From NCBI GenBank assembly GCA_012960475.1, contig DUBE01000040.1:27460-91459 (forward strand): a stretch of DNA of 64,000 nt, given 5' to 3'. The stretch is from Planctomycetota bacterium (GTDB lineage: Bacteria > Planctomycetota > UBA1135 > GCA-002686595). Every line of letters starts with the position of its first letter. Position 1 is the first letter of the stretch. The translations under genes were made by a program, and so were the position numbers. Positions 16,917 to 26,000 of this stretch are shown piece by piece. The notes under the pieces are model-generated. The model was not told where the DNA came from. It saw nothing but the letters and a program-made list of their open reading frames with translations, and made no database searches.

Positions 16917-17750
16917 ATGAGCCTTCTGGACAATCTTGGTGAACTGCAAACCCTGCCCAACGGGCTGGTGACTTATCGCAGCGGGGCCGGAGTGGCTCTG
17001 ATCTGCCTTGAGAACCTGCCCGCCAACGGTTACAGCCACGACATGATGCTCGACCTGGATCAGGCGATCTTGAGGGCTCGTTTCGATGACGCGGTGCAGG
17101 TGCTGGTCTTGATTGGTGCAGGTGAGAAGTTCTTCTGCGCAGGTGCGGACATAGGCGTGCTGCAGAGCATCACTCCGACCTTCAAGTACCAGTTCTGCCT
17201 GCACGCCAACGAGACCCTGTTGCGGCTGGAGCACACACCCAAGTTGGTGATCGCTGGACTCGGCGGACATTGCGTGGGGGGGGGCCTTGAGATCGCCTTG
17301 GCCTGTGATTTGCGGATTGCTCGCGCAGGGTCCGGAAAGTGCGGATTGCCGGAAGTGAAACTGGGCGTGCTACCCGGCACCGGCGGTACCCAGCGCTTGT
17401 CGCGCATTGTGGGGGCCAGTCGTGCAATCGAGTTGATGGCCAGCGGGCGGACTTTTGGCTTCGAGGAGGCCTTGGAGCTTGGGTTGGTGGACGAATTGAG
17501 CGCCGCGGACAGCGACGAGGCCTTTGTTGAGTCCCTTCTGGAGTATGCCCAGACCTTCACCAGTCCCAATTGCGCTCCCTTGGCAGTGGGCATGATCAAA
17601 CGCGCGGTCAAGAGTGGCATGGAGGTGCCTCTGGAGTCGGGCCTGGCTTTGGAGCGCGAATTGCAGCAGCGGCTGTTTGCCAGTGAAGACGCACAGGAGG
17701 GCATGCGCTCGTTTTCTGAGAAGCGCAAGCCTGAATTCCAAGGGCGCTAG
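16917..17750 (+). CDS. Enoyl-CoA hydratase/isomerase
   Basis: The 277-residue protein is a crotonase-family enzyme, probably hydrating enoyl-CoA to 3-hydroxyacyl-CoA in fatty acid breakdown. FFCAGADIGVL supplies the first half of the oxyanion hole, and GGHCVGGGLEIALACD the second. LPEVKLGVLPGTGGTQRL is the classical second signature with the catalytic glutamate region. A run of nine G within the GGG codons (17276-17284) is a possible slippage site. It is followed by a zinc-dependent oxidoreductase 21 bases later and 3-hydroxyacyl-CoA dehydrogenase after that, forming a likely three-gene unit for acyl-CoA degradation. Confidence 0.93.
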   Translation: MSLLDNLGELQTLPNGLVTYRSGAGVALICLENLPANGYSHDMMLDLDQAILRARFDDAVQVLVLIGAGEKFFCAGADIGVLQSITPTFKYQFCLHANETLLRLEHTPKLVIAGLGGHCVGGGLEIALACDLRIARAGSGKCGLPEVKLGVLPGTGGTQRLSRIVGASRAIELMASGRTFGFEEALELGLVDELSAADSDEAFVESLLEYAQTFTSPNCAPLAVGMIKRAVKSGMEVPLESGLALERELQQRLFASEDAQEGMRSFSEKRKPEFQGR

Positions 17751-17771
17751 GGCGTAGCACCCCATCCGACC

Positions 17772-18803
17772 ATGCAAGCGGTTCAAATCACAAAGCACGG
17801 GGGCCCCGAGGTCTTGACTCTAGCCGAGGTTCCGCGCCCAGAACCCGGCCCCGGTGAAGCACTTGTTCGAGTGATAGCGGTTTCGGTCAACCACTTGGAC
17901 CTTTGGGTTCGTGGAGGATTGCCTGGGCTTGAGGTGGATTTTCCGCACATTCTGGGCTGCGATGGCACGGGCGAAGTGCTGGCCGTGGGTGAGGGTGTCA
18001 ATGCTCTCTCCGTTGGGCAGGCCGTCTTGTTGGAACCCGGTTTCACTAAGGACCACGACTCAGAGTTGGTGCGTCTGGGGCAGGACAACCTGGCTGCAGA
18101 CTACGGAATTCGCGGAGAACACTGCGATGGCTTCGCAGCTGAGTATGTGACCCTGGACGCGCGCTACTGCCTGCCTATGCCCGCAGATCTCGATCCGATC
18201 ACCACTGCGGCCACACCCCTGACTTTCTTGACTGCTTGGGGCATGCTGATTGAGCGCGCAGAGATCCGCAAGGGTGAGACAGTAATGGTGCTGGGTGCTG
18301 GTTCGGGCGTGGGCTGCGCGGCGATTCAAATCGCTCGGCATGAGGGCTGTCGTGTATTTACCAGTGCGCGCAACGCTGAGGCCCGGGCTCTTGGTATTGA
18401 ACTGGGCGCCGAGGCCGCCGTGGATCACTCCGATCCCAACTGGCCGAACGAGATCAAGAGACTGACTGGAGGCGCTGGCGTTGATGTGCTGGTGGAACAT
18501 GTGGGACCTGCTACTTGGAAGGGCTCCCTGCGCGCACTGGCGCGACTCGGACGCCTGGTGACCTGCGGCGGCACCACGGGCCCTACGGTTGAGCTGCAAC
18601 TGCGACACCTCTTTATCAAACAGCAGTCCATTCTTGGTTCCACCATGGGACCGCGAAGCGCCTTGCCCCTGATCCTGGCTCGACTAGCTGCGGACGTGTA
18701 TCGGCCCGTGATTGACCGTATCCTGCCCATGGCTGAAGTGCGCCAGGCTCACCAGTTGCTGGAGGACAGCGCGGTGCGCGGCAAGTTGGTCCTGGTTCCC
18801 TAG
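17772..18803 (+). CDS. Zinc-binding dehydrogenase / quinone oxidoreductase
   Basis: This 343-residue protein belongs to the medium-chain dehydrogenase/reductase superfamily. The N-terminal GroES-like half has HILGCDGTGEVLAVG, and the Rossmann half has VMVLGAGSGVGCAAIQIA, the NADP(H)-binding loop with a doubled glycine. Zinc ligands are only partly conserved, so a quinone reductase or enoyl reductase role is as likely as alcohol oxidation. Its place between enoyl-CoA hydratase and 3-hydroxybutyryl-CoA dehydrogenase suggests it acts on an acyl-CoA-related enone, for instance as an enoyl-CoA reductase (inference). Confidence 0.88.
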   Translation: MQAVQITKHGGPEVLTLAEVPRPEPGPGEALVRVIAVSVNHLDLWVRGGLPGLEVDFPHILGCDGTGEVLAVGEGVNALSVGQAVLLEPGFTKDHDSELVRLGQDNLAADYGIRGEHCDGFAAEYVTLDARYCLPMPADLDPITTAATPLTFLTAWGMLIERAEIRKGETVMVLGAGSGVGCAAIQIARHEGCRVFTSARNAEARALGIELGAEAAVDHSDPNWPNEIKRLTGGAGVDVLVEHVGPATWKGSLRALARLGRLVTCGGTTGPTVELQLRHLFIKQQSILGSTMGPRSALPLILARLAADVYRPVIDRILPMAEVRQAHQLLEDSAVRGKLVLVP

Positions 18804-18826
18804 TTCACATTTCATTTTCGAATTCA

Positions 18827-19684
18827 ATGCAAGCAGACGCAATTCAACGGGCCGCGGTCCTCGGTGCAGGCACTATGGGCCATGGCATCGCCCAGGTTCT
18901 GGCCCAGGCGGGCATTCAGGTTTGTCTTTTTGATGTGGATGAGCAGGCCACATCCCGCGGACTCACTGCAATTCAGGGCAACTTGGACAAGGGAGTCAGC
19001 CGGGGCAAGGTCACAGAAGAAGACCGTGCTGCGGCTCTCGGGCGCATTTCGTGCGCGACAGTTTTGGGGGACGCCATCGATGGAGTGCAGCTGGTGGTAG
19101 AAGCTGTTCCGGAAAAAATCGAGCTGAAGCATTCGATATTTGCGGAGCTCGGTGCATTGGGCATGGATGTGCTGTTGGCAAGCAATACCTCAAGCCTCTC
19201 CATCGACAAGATCGCCGAAGCGGCGGAGCACCCTGAGCGCGTGCTGGGCATGCATTTCTTCAACCCGGTGCACCTCATGAAACTGGTGGAAGTCGTGCGC
19301 GGGGAGCGAACTTCAGAGCAAGCTGCGCAGTGTGCTCTGGACCTGGTGGGTCGCCTGGGCAAGACGCCGATTGATGTGAAGGACGCCCCGGGCTTTGCCT
19401 CCAGTCGTTTGGGCATTGCCATCGGTCTTGAGGCCATGCGCATGCTGGAAGAGGGTGTGGCCAGCGCCGAGGATATCGACACCGCCATGACGCTTGGCTA
19501 TGGGTTTCCCATGGGGCCTCTCAAGCTGACCGATCTGGTGGGGCTTGATGTGCGTTTGGCAATTGCGGAACATCTCTCAAGCACACTCGGCGAACGCTTT
19601 AGTCCGCCGGACATCCTGCGCGAAATGGTCGCGCGGGGCGAACTTGGCAAGAAGTCCGGAAAGGGCTTCCACAACTGGAGCTAA
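18827..19684 (+). CDS. hbd: 3-hydroxybutyryl-CoA dehydrogenase
   Basis: The 285-residue enzyme oxidises 3-hydroxyacyl-CoA with NAD(P). It begins with the Rossmann motif AVLGAGTMGHGIAQVLAQAG, then NTSSLSI, GMHFFNPVHLMKLVEVVRG with the catalytic histidine, and the C-terminal GYGFPMGPLKLTDLVGLD segment that closes the active site. This length is that of the short Hbd/PaaH form rather than the fused FadJ form. It lies directly downstream of the zinc dehydrogenase and just before a pair of unrelated membrane proteins; the next start follows its stop after only two bases. Confidence 0.94.
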   Translation: MQADAIQRAAVLGAGTMGHGIAQVLAQAGIQVCLFDVDEQATSRGLTAIQGNLDKGVSRGKVTEEDRAAALGRISCATVLGDAIDGVQLVVEAVPEKIELKHSIFAELGALGMDVLLASNTSSLSIDKIAEAAEHPERVLGMHFFNPVHLMKLVEVVRGERTSEQAAQCALDLVGRLGKTPIDVKDAPGFASSRLGIAIGLEAMRMLEEGVASAEDIDTAMTLGYGFPMGPLKLTDLVGLDVRLAIAEHLSSTLGERFSPPDILREMVARGELGKKSGKGFHNWS

Positions 19685-19686
19685 AC

Positions 19687-20337
19687 ATGGCTGACGATTG
19701 GGGATCGACGGAAAGTGGTGGTGGAAAGAAGCGTAATCCTGTGCTTTGGGGCTGCGGTCTTGGGTGCTTGGGCTTGCTTATAATCGTTGGTGTGCTGGGG
19801 TTCATGGGAGTGGGCTGGGTTAAAGACGCCCTGAACCCCGAGCGCAGTCTCGACAGGCTGGCAACGAACCTGCCGGTTGAAGAACTGCCCGAAGGCTGGA
19901 CAATGATGCTCGGCAACGAGATCCCCTTTATGGGCCTTGAAGTGTTCATCATGCACGGACCGAGCGGAGAGGACAAAGGCCACATGCTCGCTTCGTTCTT
20001 TGTTGTCAGTGAAGAAGAAAAGGCGCGAGGGGAATGGGATAAGACCGCGCCCGATCGGGGAGATGACCGCAGCATCGAAATCCAGGGCCGAGTGCTGGAA
20101 GGTGAGTACGACGCCAATGCTGGCGGCGGCGCAAGTTTCCTTCTGATGCTGAGCGAGGATGGTGACATCCCCGTCATCATGGTTCATATTCAGCGACAGA
20201 ACTCTTCCGAGGAGATCACAGACGAGGAACTCAGAATCTTCTTTGATTCTTTCTCGATTGGTCCTGAAGGGCCTGGTTCTTTGATCGAACCCGAGCAAGC
20301 CGACAAGGACACTGATGTGGACACCGACGAGCGTTGA
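19687..20337 (+). CDS. Membrane-anchored protein of unknown function
   Basis: The 216-residue product has a single transmembrane helix at about residues 19-42 (rich in G, L and I, starting WGCGLGCLGLLIIVGVLG) after a short cytoplasmic, glycine-rich head, so the bulk faces the outside of the inner membrane. The external part contains LPEGWTMMLGNEIPF and an acidic tail of repeated DTD. Its stop overlaps the TTG start of the next gene (TTGA), and both proteins share the look of an E/F-PEGW segment. I cannot name a family. Confidence 0.65.
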   Translation: MADDWGSTESGGGKKRNPVLWGCGLGCLGLLIIVGVLGFMGVGWVKDALNPERSLDRLATNLPVEELPEGWTMMLGNEIPFMGLEVFIMHGPSGEDKGHMLASFFVVSEEEKARGEWDKTAPDRGDDRSIEIQGRVLEGEYDANAGGGASFLLMLSEDGDIPVIMVHIQRQNSSEEITDEELRIFFDSFSIGPEGPGSLIEPEQADKDTDVDTDER

Positions 20338-21047
20338 GTAATTCCAGAGAGAGTGTTGGGGGTGTGCTGGCTCTTTTCGGCGGTCTGGCCTTGTTGGGCA
20401 TGACTTTTTCCGGTCAATGCTCCCGCTCTGCGCGAGCTGTGGATGTGGGGTCATTCCTGGAGGCCGCATTTGATCCCAAGGGCTTTCCCGAAGGATGGCA
20501 AGTGCAGGCCTGCGAGGCCATGCCCGATGGGCGCACCCTGATGCGACTATCGTCGCTGGGGGAACCTGCGCCTGAATTCGTGGTCGGGGAAGAGGAGAGC
20601 GCCGCTCTCGCGAAGATTCCCAAGGGCCTTGGACGGAAGGGCCCTAGGCCTTGGATGCACCTGAAGGAGCGGCTTGGACTCGGTGCAAGCGCCGCGCTCC
20701 TGGTGCAGCACCCTCTCAAGACCAGCATGGATGAGCGCAAGCGCCTCTTCCGTGGCCTCGGCTACAAGACCATTGAACAGGTCGAATTCAAAGGTGAGGC
20801 CATTCCCATGAATGCTGGGCGTCTCGCCTGGGGTCTCTACGAAGTTCCCTGGGTGCATATTCGGCACTTCGAGAGGGTCGACGACAAGCCGACTTTTCAC
20901 GATACGATCAGGGTGGATCTCTCCAGCGGTCCCCAGGCGATGATCTTGTACCTGACCTTTCCGCCAAGGGCTCGCGGCGCCGAAATAGCATTGGATCCGT
21001 TCATCACCGCCTGGGCACCGCTGATTGTAGAACCGGCGAAGAACTGA
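20334..21047 (+). CDS. Envelope protein of unknown function, coupled to the gene before it
   Basis: Translation probably begins at the TTG of a TTGA overlap with the preceding stop. The 237-residue product has a hydrophobic N-terminus (GVLALFGGLALLGMTFSGQC) that can act as a signal or membrane anchor, and the cysteine could be a lipid attachment site although the residues before it are not a good lipobox. The mature part contains GFPEGWQVQ, recalling LPEGWTMM in the upstream protein; the two may be distant tandem paralogues. No known domain recognised. Confidence 0.6.
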   Translation: MSNSRESVGGVLALFGGLALLGMTFSGQCSRSARAVDVGSFLEAAFDPKGFPEGWQVQACEAMPDGRTLMRLSSLGEPAPEFVVGEEESAALAKIPKGLGRKGPRPWMHLKERLGLGASAALLVQHPLKTSMDERKRLFRGLGYKTIEQVEFKGEAIPMNAGRLAWGLYEVPWVHIRHFERVDDKPTFHDTIRVDLSSGPQAMILYLTFPPRARGAEIALDPFITAWAPLIVEPAKN

Positions 21048-21071
21048 CCATTGCGTACGGAGCAATGGGGC

Positions 21072-22406
21072 CTAGCTCTTGGTCGGGGCGCTGGTTGGCG
21101 ATCCCCCCGGGGATTCCCTGCCCAAGGAGTCGGCGATTGTCTCTGCCAGGTGCTGAGTCTGGATTTTCAAATTCGCCCTCTGGAAACCAGCTTGCCAGTG
21201 CATTTGGCAGCCGGGATTGGCTGTGATCAGCAGCTCCGCGCCGCTGGCCTGGAATTCTTCGATTTTTGCGTCGAGCAGCGCGTTTGACTCTTCCGGATGC
21301 AGGAGTGCATGGATTCCAGCGGAACCGCAACAGGATTGGGAGGATGCCAACTCCACGCGCTTGACCCCGGGAATCAGGTCCAGGAGTTCACGTGGTTCGG
21401 CGCTGACTCCTTGGCCGTGGCAGAGGTGACAGGGATCGTCCCAGGCGAGCTTGCGTGCAGGCCCAGCCTTGAACTGTGCTTGCAGTCTCCGCGCACGATC
21501 CGGCTGGGCGACGAACTTGGAGAAGTCGGTCACCCGTTGGGAGAAGGCATTTGCCCGCGCCAGCCAGTCTGGGTCGTCGGCGAAGAGGCGCGGGTACTCG
21601 GCCATGTGCGCTCCGCAACCCGCGGAGTTGACCACGATGGGCAGAGTGTGTTCCCCATCAACAGTTTCAAAGGCCTGAATCGTCTCTTGGGCCAATCGTC
21701 GAGCCTCTTCCAAGTCACCGTTGTGTGCGTGCAAGGCTCCGCAACAAGCGTGATCTGCAGGGGTCAGAACATCCGCACCCAAGGCGTTGAGCGTCTGGAC
21801 GGTAGCTCGGTTCACAGCTCCATAGAGTTGCCGTTGAATACATCCCTCCAGCATGGTGACGGTCTCCAGGGACTCGTTGGTGCTAGGCGAGATGTTGGGC
21901 AGGCTACGGCGCTGGCTTGCCGGCGGAAAGACTGGCAGGCTGGCCAGGGTTGCGCCGCGGCTACCCAAGAGAGGCGCCATGAGTCTGGGCAGGTGCAATA
22001 TCTGCGCCAGGCGCACTCCCCCCGCCAGCAACGCCAGCACCCGCCGATTGGGCAGCACCACCCGGAAGCCCAACCAGCGCAGGAATCCAGGTACCAGACC
22101 GGGGGCGGGCAGCTGGTTCCGCGCACTTTCCATCAGGGCTCCAAACTGGACTCCCGCAGGACAGACGGTTTCACAGTTGCGGCACACCAGGCATGAGTCG
22201 AGGGCCTGCACGCAATCGGTGTCCGCTTCCAGGCGTCCTTCGCCAAGGGCTCGCATCAGGTGAATTCTTCCTCGCGGACTTTCTGACTCCCGGCCGCTCT
22301 CGCGATAGGTGGGGCAGGAGTTCAGACACAGGCCGCAGTGAATGCAGTCCAGGGTCAGGTCATAGTCAAGTGGCAGCCGCCGGGCCTTTGTGGCGGGGGA
22401 GTTCAT
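21072..22406 (-). CDS. glcF: Glycolate oxidase iron-sulfur subunit GlcF
   Basis: GlcF carries the two 4Fe-4S clusters that relay electrons from GlcD to the membrane quinone pool. The N-terminus shows CIHCGLCLNSCPTY and later CLVCRNCETVCPAG, the two ferredoxin-type motifs, and the C-terminal half carries two CCG-type domains (CCGALHAH and CCGSAGIHAL). The 444 residues are a little longer than the usual 410. It is the last gene of glcD-glcE-glcF; its start overlaps the glcE stop by four bases, so translation is coupled. It converges with the gene pair at 20-21 kb. Confidence 0.95.
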   Translation of the reverse strand: MNSPATKARRLPLDYDLTLDCIHCGLCLNSCPTYRESGRESESPRGRIHLMRALGEGRLEADTDCVQALDSCLVCRNCETVCPAGVQFGALMESARNQLPAPGLVPGFLRWLGFRVVLPNRRVLALLAGGVRLAQILHLPRLMAPLLGSRGATLASLPVFPPASQRRSLPNISPSTNESLETVTMLEGCIQRQLYGAVNRATVQTLNALGADVLTPADHACCGALHAHNGDLEEARRLAQETIQAFETVDGEHTLPIVVNSAGCGAHMAEYPRLFADDPDWLARANAFSQRVTDFSKFVAQPDRARRLQAQFKAGPARKLAWDDPCHLCHGQGVSAEPRELLDLIPGVKRVELASSQSCCGSAGIHALLHPEESNALLDAKIEEFQASGAELLITANPGCQMHWQAGFQRANLKIQTQHLAETIADSLGRESPGGSPTSAPTKS

Positions 22407-23644
22407 GGTTGCCTGCCCGGGCTAAAAGCAGCCGCGCCCAGAATGCCAGCAGGATCGAGCCCTTGGGTCAAACGAGTCGTCCAGGTGCTGGGATCGGTGG
22501 GGGAGAGGTCGGCGTGTAAGTCAGCCCCGACGCAAAGGGGGCGTATGAGCGTAGCTCGTTCTGCAATGCTCTCGGCCCAGGAAGGTCGTACCCGCGCTGG
22601 ATCATTTCCATCGAGCCCGACCAGTATCCGGCCCGCGCTGCAGTCCACCCACAGGTTTGTGCTTGCGGGCAACTGGGCTTCAAGTTCGCCCAGCAGAGTT
22701 GAACACTGTCTCAGGGAGCTTTGGATGTCCCAGGCGAAGAGGTTCTCTGAGCCCGCCTCGGTGGCGTCTCTTCGTTGCCTGGTTGCTTCTAGGTCAAAGG
22801 ATTCGGGCGTGCCCCCGAGGGCGGCCATGACTTGCTCTTGATCTACTCGTACTTGACTCGCGCAGCCAGCAAGTCCTCCTTTGAGGAGAACTCTGGACTC
22901 AACGCGGGTCAGCACCAGCCATGTCAATCGGGGCATGGCCTGCTTGACCCCCATGGCCTTGACAAACCCCTCAGCGTAGTCTGCGACAGGTAGGGAGAAG
23001 CCCCACTCCTGCTGTGGTTCAGGCACCAGGCGCAGACTGGCTTCCAGAGTGATCGCCAGGGTTCCGCGCGACCCGGTGTATAGCCGATGCAGATCGAACC
23101 CGGTCACATTCTTCACTTGCCGACCGCCGCTCTTGGCGAGGGTGCCGTCGGATAGCATGACCTGCATGCCCAGCACATGATGGCGCAGGGGTCCATACTT
23201 CATTCGATCAGGGCCTGAGCGCCCTGATCCCAGAACTCCCCCCAGGGTCGAGGATTCGGCAGCGGGCAGGTCCGCAGGCAGGCGCTCGCCTGATGGGGCA
23301 ACCGCACTGATGAGGTCGCTCCAAGGGGTGCCCGCTTGCGCGGTAATGGTGCCTTCCCCGGGGATCTGCTCGATGATTCCTGACAAATGAATCAGGCTGA
23401 TCGGGATGGGTGTGAAGCTTGGAGTTTCGAAGGCATCGGGTCGACACCAGGCAAGTTGGCTGCCCGAACCGATGGGCAGTACCGGTCTGTTCTTGTTCCG
23501 AGCTTCTTTGAGCACCGCTGCCAGCTGAGCCTGATCCCTTGGTTCCAGGCAGGTCAGCCCCCGGGCTTCTCCAAGGGCGCAGCCAGATGCCTGGGACAAC
23601 AGCAGTGCGCACTCGGCGGGACTTTTGGCGCTGGGGCCTGTCAC
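22403..23644 (-). CDS. glcE: Glycolate oxidase FAD-binding subunit GlcE
   Basis: GlcE is the second flavin subunit of glycolate dehydrogenase. The FAD-binding type 4 domain is visible with PVLPIGSGSQLAW near the N-terminus and AAESSTLGGVLGSGRSGP a little later, followed by GGRQVKNVTGFDLHRLYTG, a GlcE hallmark. At 413 residues it is longer than the usual 350. The start is GTG inside a GTGA overlap with the glcD stop and its own stop overlaps the glcF start, so the three subunits are probably made in step. Confidence 0.93.
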   Translation of the reverse strand: MTGPSAKSPAECALLLSQASGCALGEARGLTCLEPRDQAQLAAVLKEARNKNRPVLPIGSGSQLAWCRPDAFETPSFTPIPISLIHLSGIIEQIPGEGTITAQAGTPWSDLISAVAPSGERLPADLPAAESSTLGGVLGSGRSGPDRMKYGPLRHHVLGMQVMLSDGTLAKSGGRQVKNVTGFDLHRLYTGSRGTLAITLEASLRLVPEPQQEWGFSLPVADYAEGFVKAMGVKQAMPRLTWLVLTRVESRVLLKGGLAGCASQVRVDQEQVMAALGGTPESFDLEATRQRRDATEAGSENLFAWDIQSSLRQCSTLLGELEAQLPASTNLWVDCSAGRILVGLDGNDPARVRPSWAESIAERATLIRPLCVGADLHADLSPTDPSTWTTRLTQGLDPAGILGAAAFSPGRQP

Positions 23645-25086
23645 GGCTTGCCTTCTGGATGAGCCATGGGAGAGAGAGGCAGTCCCGCGTTGCGCACTTC
23701 GCGACAGGCACGCAGTGGCAGGACCTTGGTCGGGTTCATACGTCGCTTTGGATCGATGGCGTCCCTTACCCGGTGCATGACGTTCAGGTCGTCGTCGTCA
23801 AAGAGATCACACATGTGGACCATCTTCTCGAGGCCCACTCCGTGTTCTCCGGTCAAGGAGCCTCCGCGTTCAATGCAGGCTTCCATGATCAAGCGACCCG
23901 CTTCCAGCACTCGGCGCACCTCGTCCTTGTCTCGCCGGTCATAGGCAATGTTGGGGTGCAAGTTACCGTCCCCCGCGTGGAACACATTGCCCAGGCGCAG
24001 GTTGCGTTCCTCGGCGATCTCGACGGCCAGGTGTACGATTTCGCGCAGGCGTGTACGCGGCGCGACCACATCGGCCACATAGAGGTCGGGTGCCACGCGC
24101 CCCATGGCTCCAAAGGCGCCCTTGCGTCCGGCCCAGAGCCGCGCACGTTCGGCTCCATCACTGGCCCGTCGGGTTTCGATGGCCTTGTGCTTCTTCGCCA
24201 GCTGTAGCACCAGATCGATGGTTTCCTGAACCTCCAACGCACCGCCTTCCGCTTCCACCAGCAGCACTGCTTCCGCGTCCCGAGGATAACCCGCCGCAAA
24301 GACGCTGTCCTCCACCGCTGTGATCGTCAGCTTGTCCAGAATCTCGATGGCCGAGGCTTCGATGTGGGCCGCAATGGCCTCGGAAACGCAATCGCAGGCC
24401 GCGTCCAGGCTGTTGAAGACCGCGATGATGGTCTGGATCTCTTCAGGGATGACTTCCAGGTGGAAATTGATTTCGGTCACCACTCCGAACATGCCCTCGC
24501 TACCGCTGATCAGTCCCACCAGATCCAGTCCGGCAGGATCCGCGGGGCTGGCCAGGAGGTCGATGATCTCGCCTTGGGCATCGACCAACTTGAGCCCACG
24601 CACATGGCGGGTGGTGGCACCGTGCATGAAGCAATGAGGGCCGCCTGAGTTGTTGGCTACATTTCCCCCTAGGGTGCAAGCAGCCTGACTGGAGGGATCA
24701 GGGGCATAGAAGAGGCCGTGGGGTTTGGCCGCCAGACTGAGATCCGAATTGACCACCCCCGCCTGCACATGAGCCGTGCGCTCAATGGGATCAATGCTGA
24801 TGATCCTCCGCATGCGCGCGGTCCCAATGGTTACCCCCCCCTGCACGGGTGAGGCGCCACCGGTCAGGCCGGTGCCCGCACCCCGGGGCACTATCGGCAC
24901 CCCCTCCTTTGCAAGCAGCTGCATCACACGCACGGTTTCACTCGTGTCCAAAGGCAGCACAATCCCTATGCCTTGCCCACGCACCAAAGAAAAACCGTCC
25001 GACTCCCAGGCCAGGGAGTCTGAGCCCGTGATCACATTGCGCGGTCCGACGATGTTGCGCAACTCGTCGATCCAGGCCTCAGTCAC
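23641..25086 (-). CDS. glcD: Glycolate oxidase subunit GlcD
   Basis: GlcD is the catalytic FAD subunit that oxidises glycolate (or D-lactate) to glyoxylate. The 481-residue sequence contains VPRGAGTGLTGGASP and LGGNVANNSGGPHCF of the FAD-binding domain, and near the C-terminus FHAGDGNLHPNI and GSLTGEHGVGLEKM, the active-site histidine segments typical of GlcD and D-lactate dehydrogenases. Companion GlcE and GlcF favour glycolate. The start is a GTG in a GTGA overlap with the ROK kinase stop. Glycolate is a major phytoplankton exudate, which fits the ecology suggested by the window. Confidence 0.95.
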   Translation of the reverse strand: MTEAWIDELRNIVGPRNVITGSDSLAWESDGFSLVRGQGIGIVLPLDTSETVRVMQLLAKEGVPIVPRGAGTGLTGGASPVQGGVTIGTARMRRIISIDPIERTAHVQAGVVNSDLSLAAKPHGLFYAPDPSSQAACTLGGNVANNSGGPHCFMHGATTRHVRGLKLVDAQGEIIDLLASPADPAGLDLVGLISGSEGMFGVVTEINFHLEVIPEEIQTIIAVFNSLDAACDCVSEAIAAHIEASAIEILDKLTITAVEDSVFAAGYPRDAEAVLLVEAEGGALEVQETIDLVLQLAKKHKAIETRRASDGAERARLWAGRKGAFGAMGRVAPDLYVADVVAPRTRLREIVHLAVEIAEERNLRLGNVFHAGDGNLHPNIAYDRRDKDEVRRVLEAGRLIMEACIERGGSLTGEHGVGLEKMVHMCDLFDDDDLNVMHRVRDAIDPKRRMNPTKVLPLRACREVRNAGLPLSPMAHPEGKP

Positions 25087-25994
25087 TTCTTGTCTCCCGC
25101 TAGGCGGGCTGCACCGATCCAGCCCGCATCGGGTCCCAGGGTGGCACGAACCACGACCGGTTCGGGCGTTCCGTAGCGGCGTTCAGCGAGGGTCTCCATG
25201 ACACCTGCGTGTAATTGGGGCAGGGCTGCGCTGAAACCGCCGGCGATGACGAAGAATGTGATGTCCAGCAAGGAGACCACGTAGGAGAGTCCGCGGCCCA
25301 GGTCGCGACCCACCGCATGCAGCAAATCTCGCTCGGGGCCTTCGCCTGCTGCTGCCAGGCGACAGAGTTCGATCGTGTTCTCACAGAGACCCGCTTCGCG
25401 GGCGCGACGGCGTACATGGGTGGCAGAGGCCAAGGTCTCCAGGCAGCCGGCGCTGCCGCAGCCACAGGGGTGCCCCCCCTGTTCCTGGGGCAGGATCACA
25501 ATGTGACCTACTTCGCAAGCCATACCGTGAGGGCCCGTGTAGAGCTTGCTGTCTTGTATCAGGCCGCCGCCGATGCCCGTTCCCAGGGTGACTAGGCACA
25601 TGTCCTCCTTGCCTGCGCCTGCTCCGCGCCATTGTTCTCCGTAGGCTGCCAGATTCGCATCGTTGTCCACGAGCACTCTTTCTTCGGCGAGGTCCAAACG
25701 CGTCGAGATTTCCCGGGTCAGTTTGCGACCAACGAGGTTCTGCAGATTGGCGCTGGCGCGTAGGGCACCGGTTTGGGGATCAAAGACCCCGGGGCAGCCG
25801 ATTCCCAGGGCATCGAAGGAACCGAAGGAGCGCGCGTATTCGCAGAGCCGGTCGAGGAAGACATCAGGGCCATCCTCAAGCTGCGTGGGCAGACTTTCGG
25901 GGGCGCTGACGAGTTGACCATCGGGCTCGACCGTTCCAGCCTTGACCGAAGTTCCACCGATGTCGAGACCCACGAAGCGCCCATTCGGCGGCAT
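25083..25994 (-). CDS. ROK-family sugar kinase, probable glucokinase
   Basis: The 303-residue protein phosphorylates a hexose, most likely glucose. LDIGGTSVKAG is the phosphate-binding loop, VDNDANLAAYGE holds the catalytic aspartate, GTGIGGGL the second phosphate loop, and EVGH with HPCGCGSAGCLE gives the ROK zinc site (H-x-x-CxCGxxGC). No N-terminal helix-turn-helix is present, so it is an enzyme and not an NagC-type regulator. It lies 3' of the glycogen-synthase-like gene by six bases and overlaps glcD, linking carbohydrate and glycolate genes in one transcript. Confidence 0.9.
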   Translation of the reverse strand: MPPNGRFVGLDIGGTSVKAGTVEPDGQLVSAPESLPTQLEDGPDVFLDRLCEYARSFGSFDALGIGCPGVFDPQTGALRASANLQNLVGRKLTREISTRLDLAEERVLVDNDANLAAYGEQWRGAGAGKEDMCLVTLGTGIGGGLIQDSKLYTGPHGMACEVGHIVILPQEQGGHPCGCGSAGCLETLASATHVRRRAREAGLCENTIELCRLAAAGEGPERDLLHAVGRDLGRGLSYVVSLLDITFFVIAGGFSAALPQLHAGVMETLAERRYGTPEPVVVRATLGPDAGWIGAARLAGDKK

Positions 25995-26000
25995 CAGCGA

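Noticed and set aside
17276..17284. Nine G in a row in the enoyl-CoA hydratase gene, possible contingency locus
   Set aside because: The frame is intact and encodes the conserved GGG of the oxyanion-hole segment; this is expected from codon choice.
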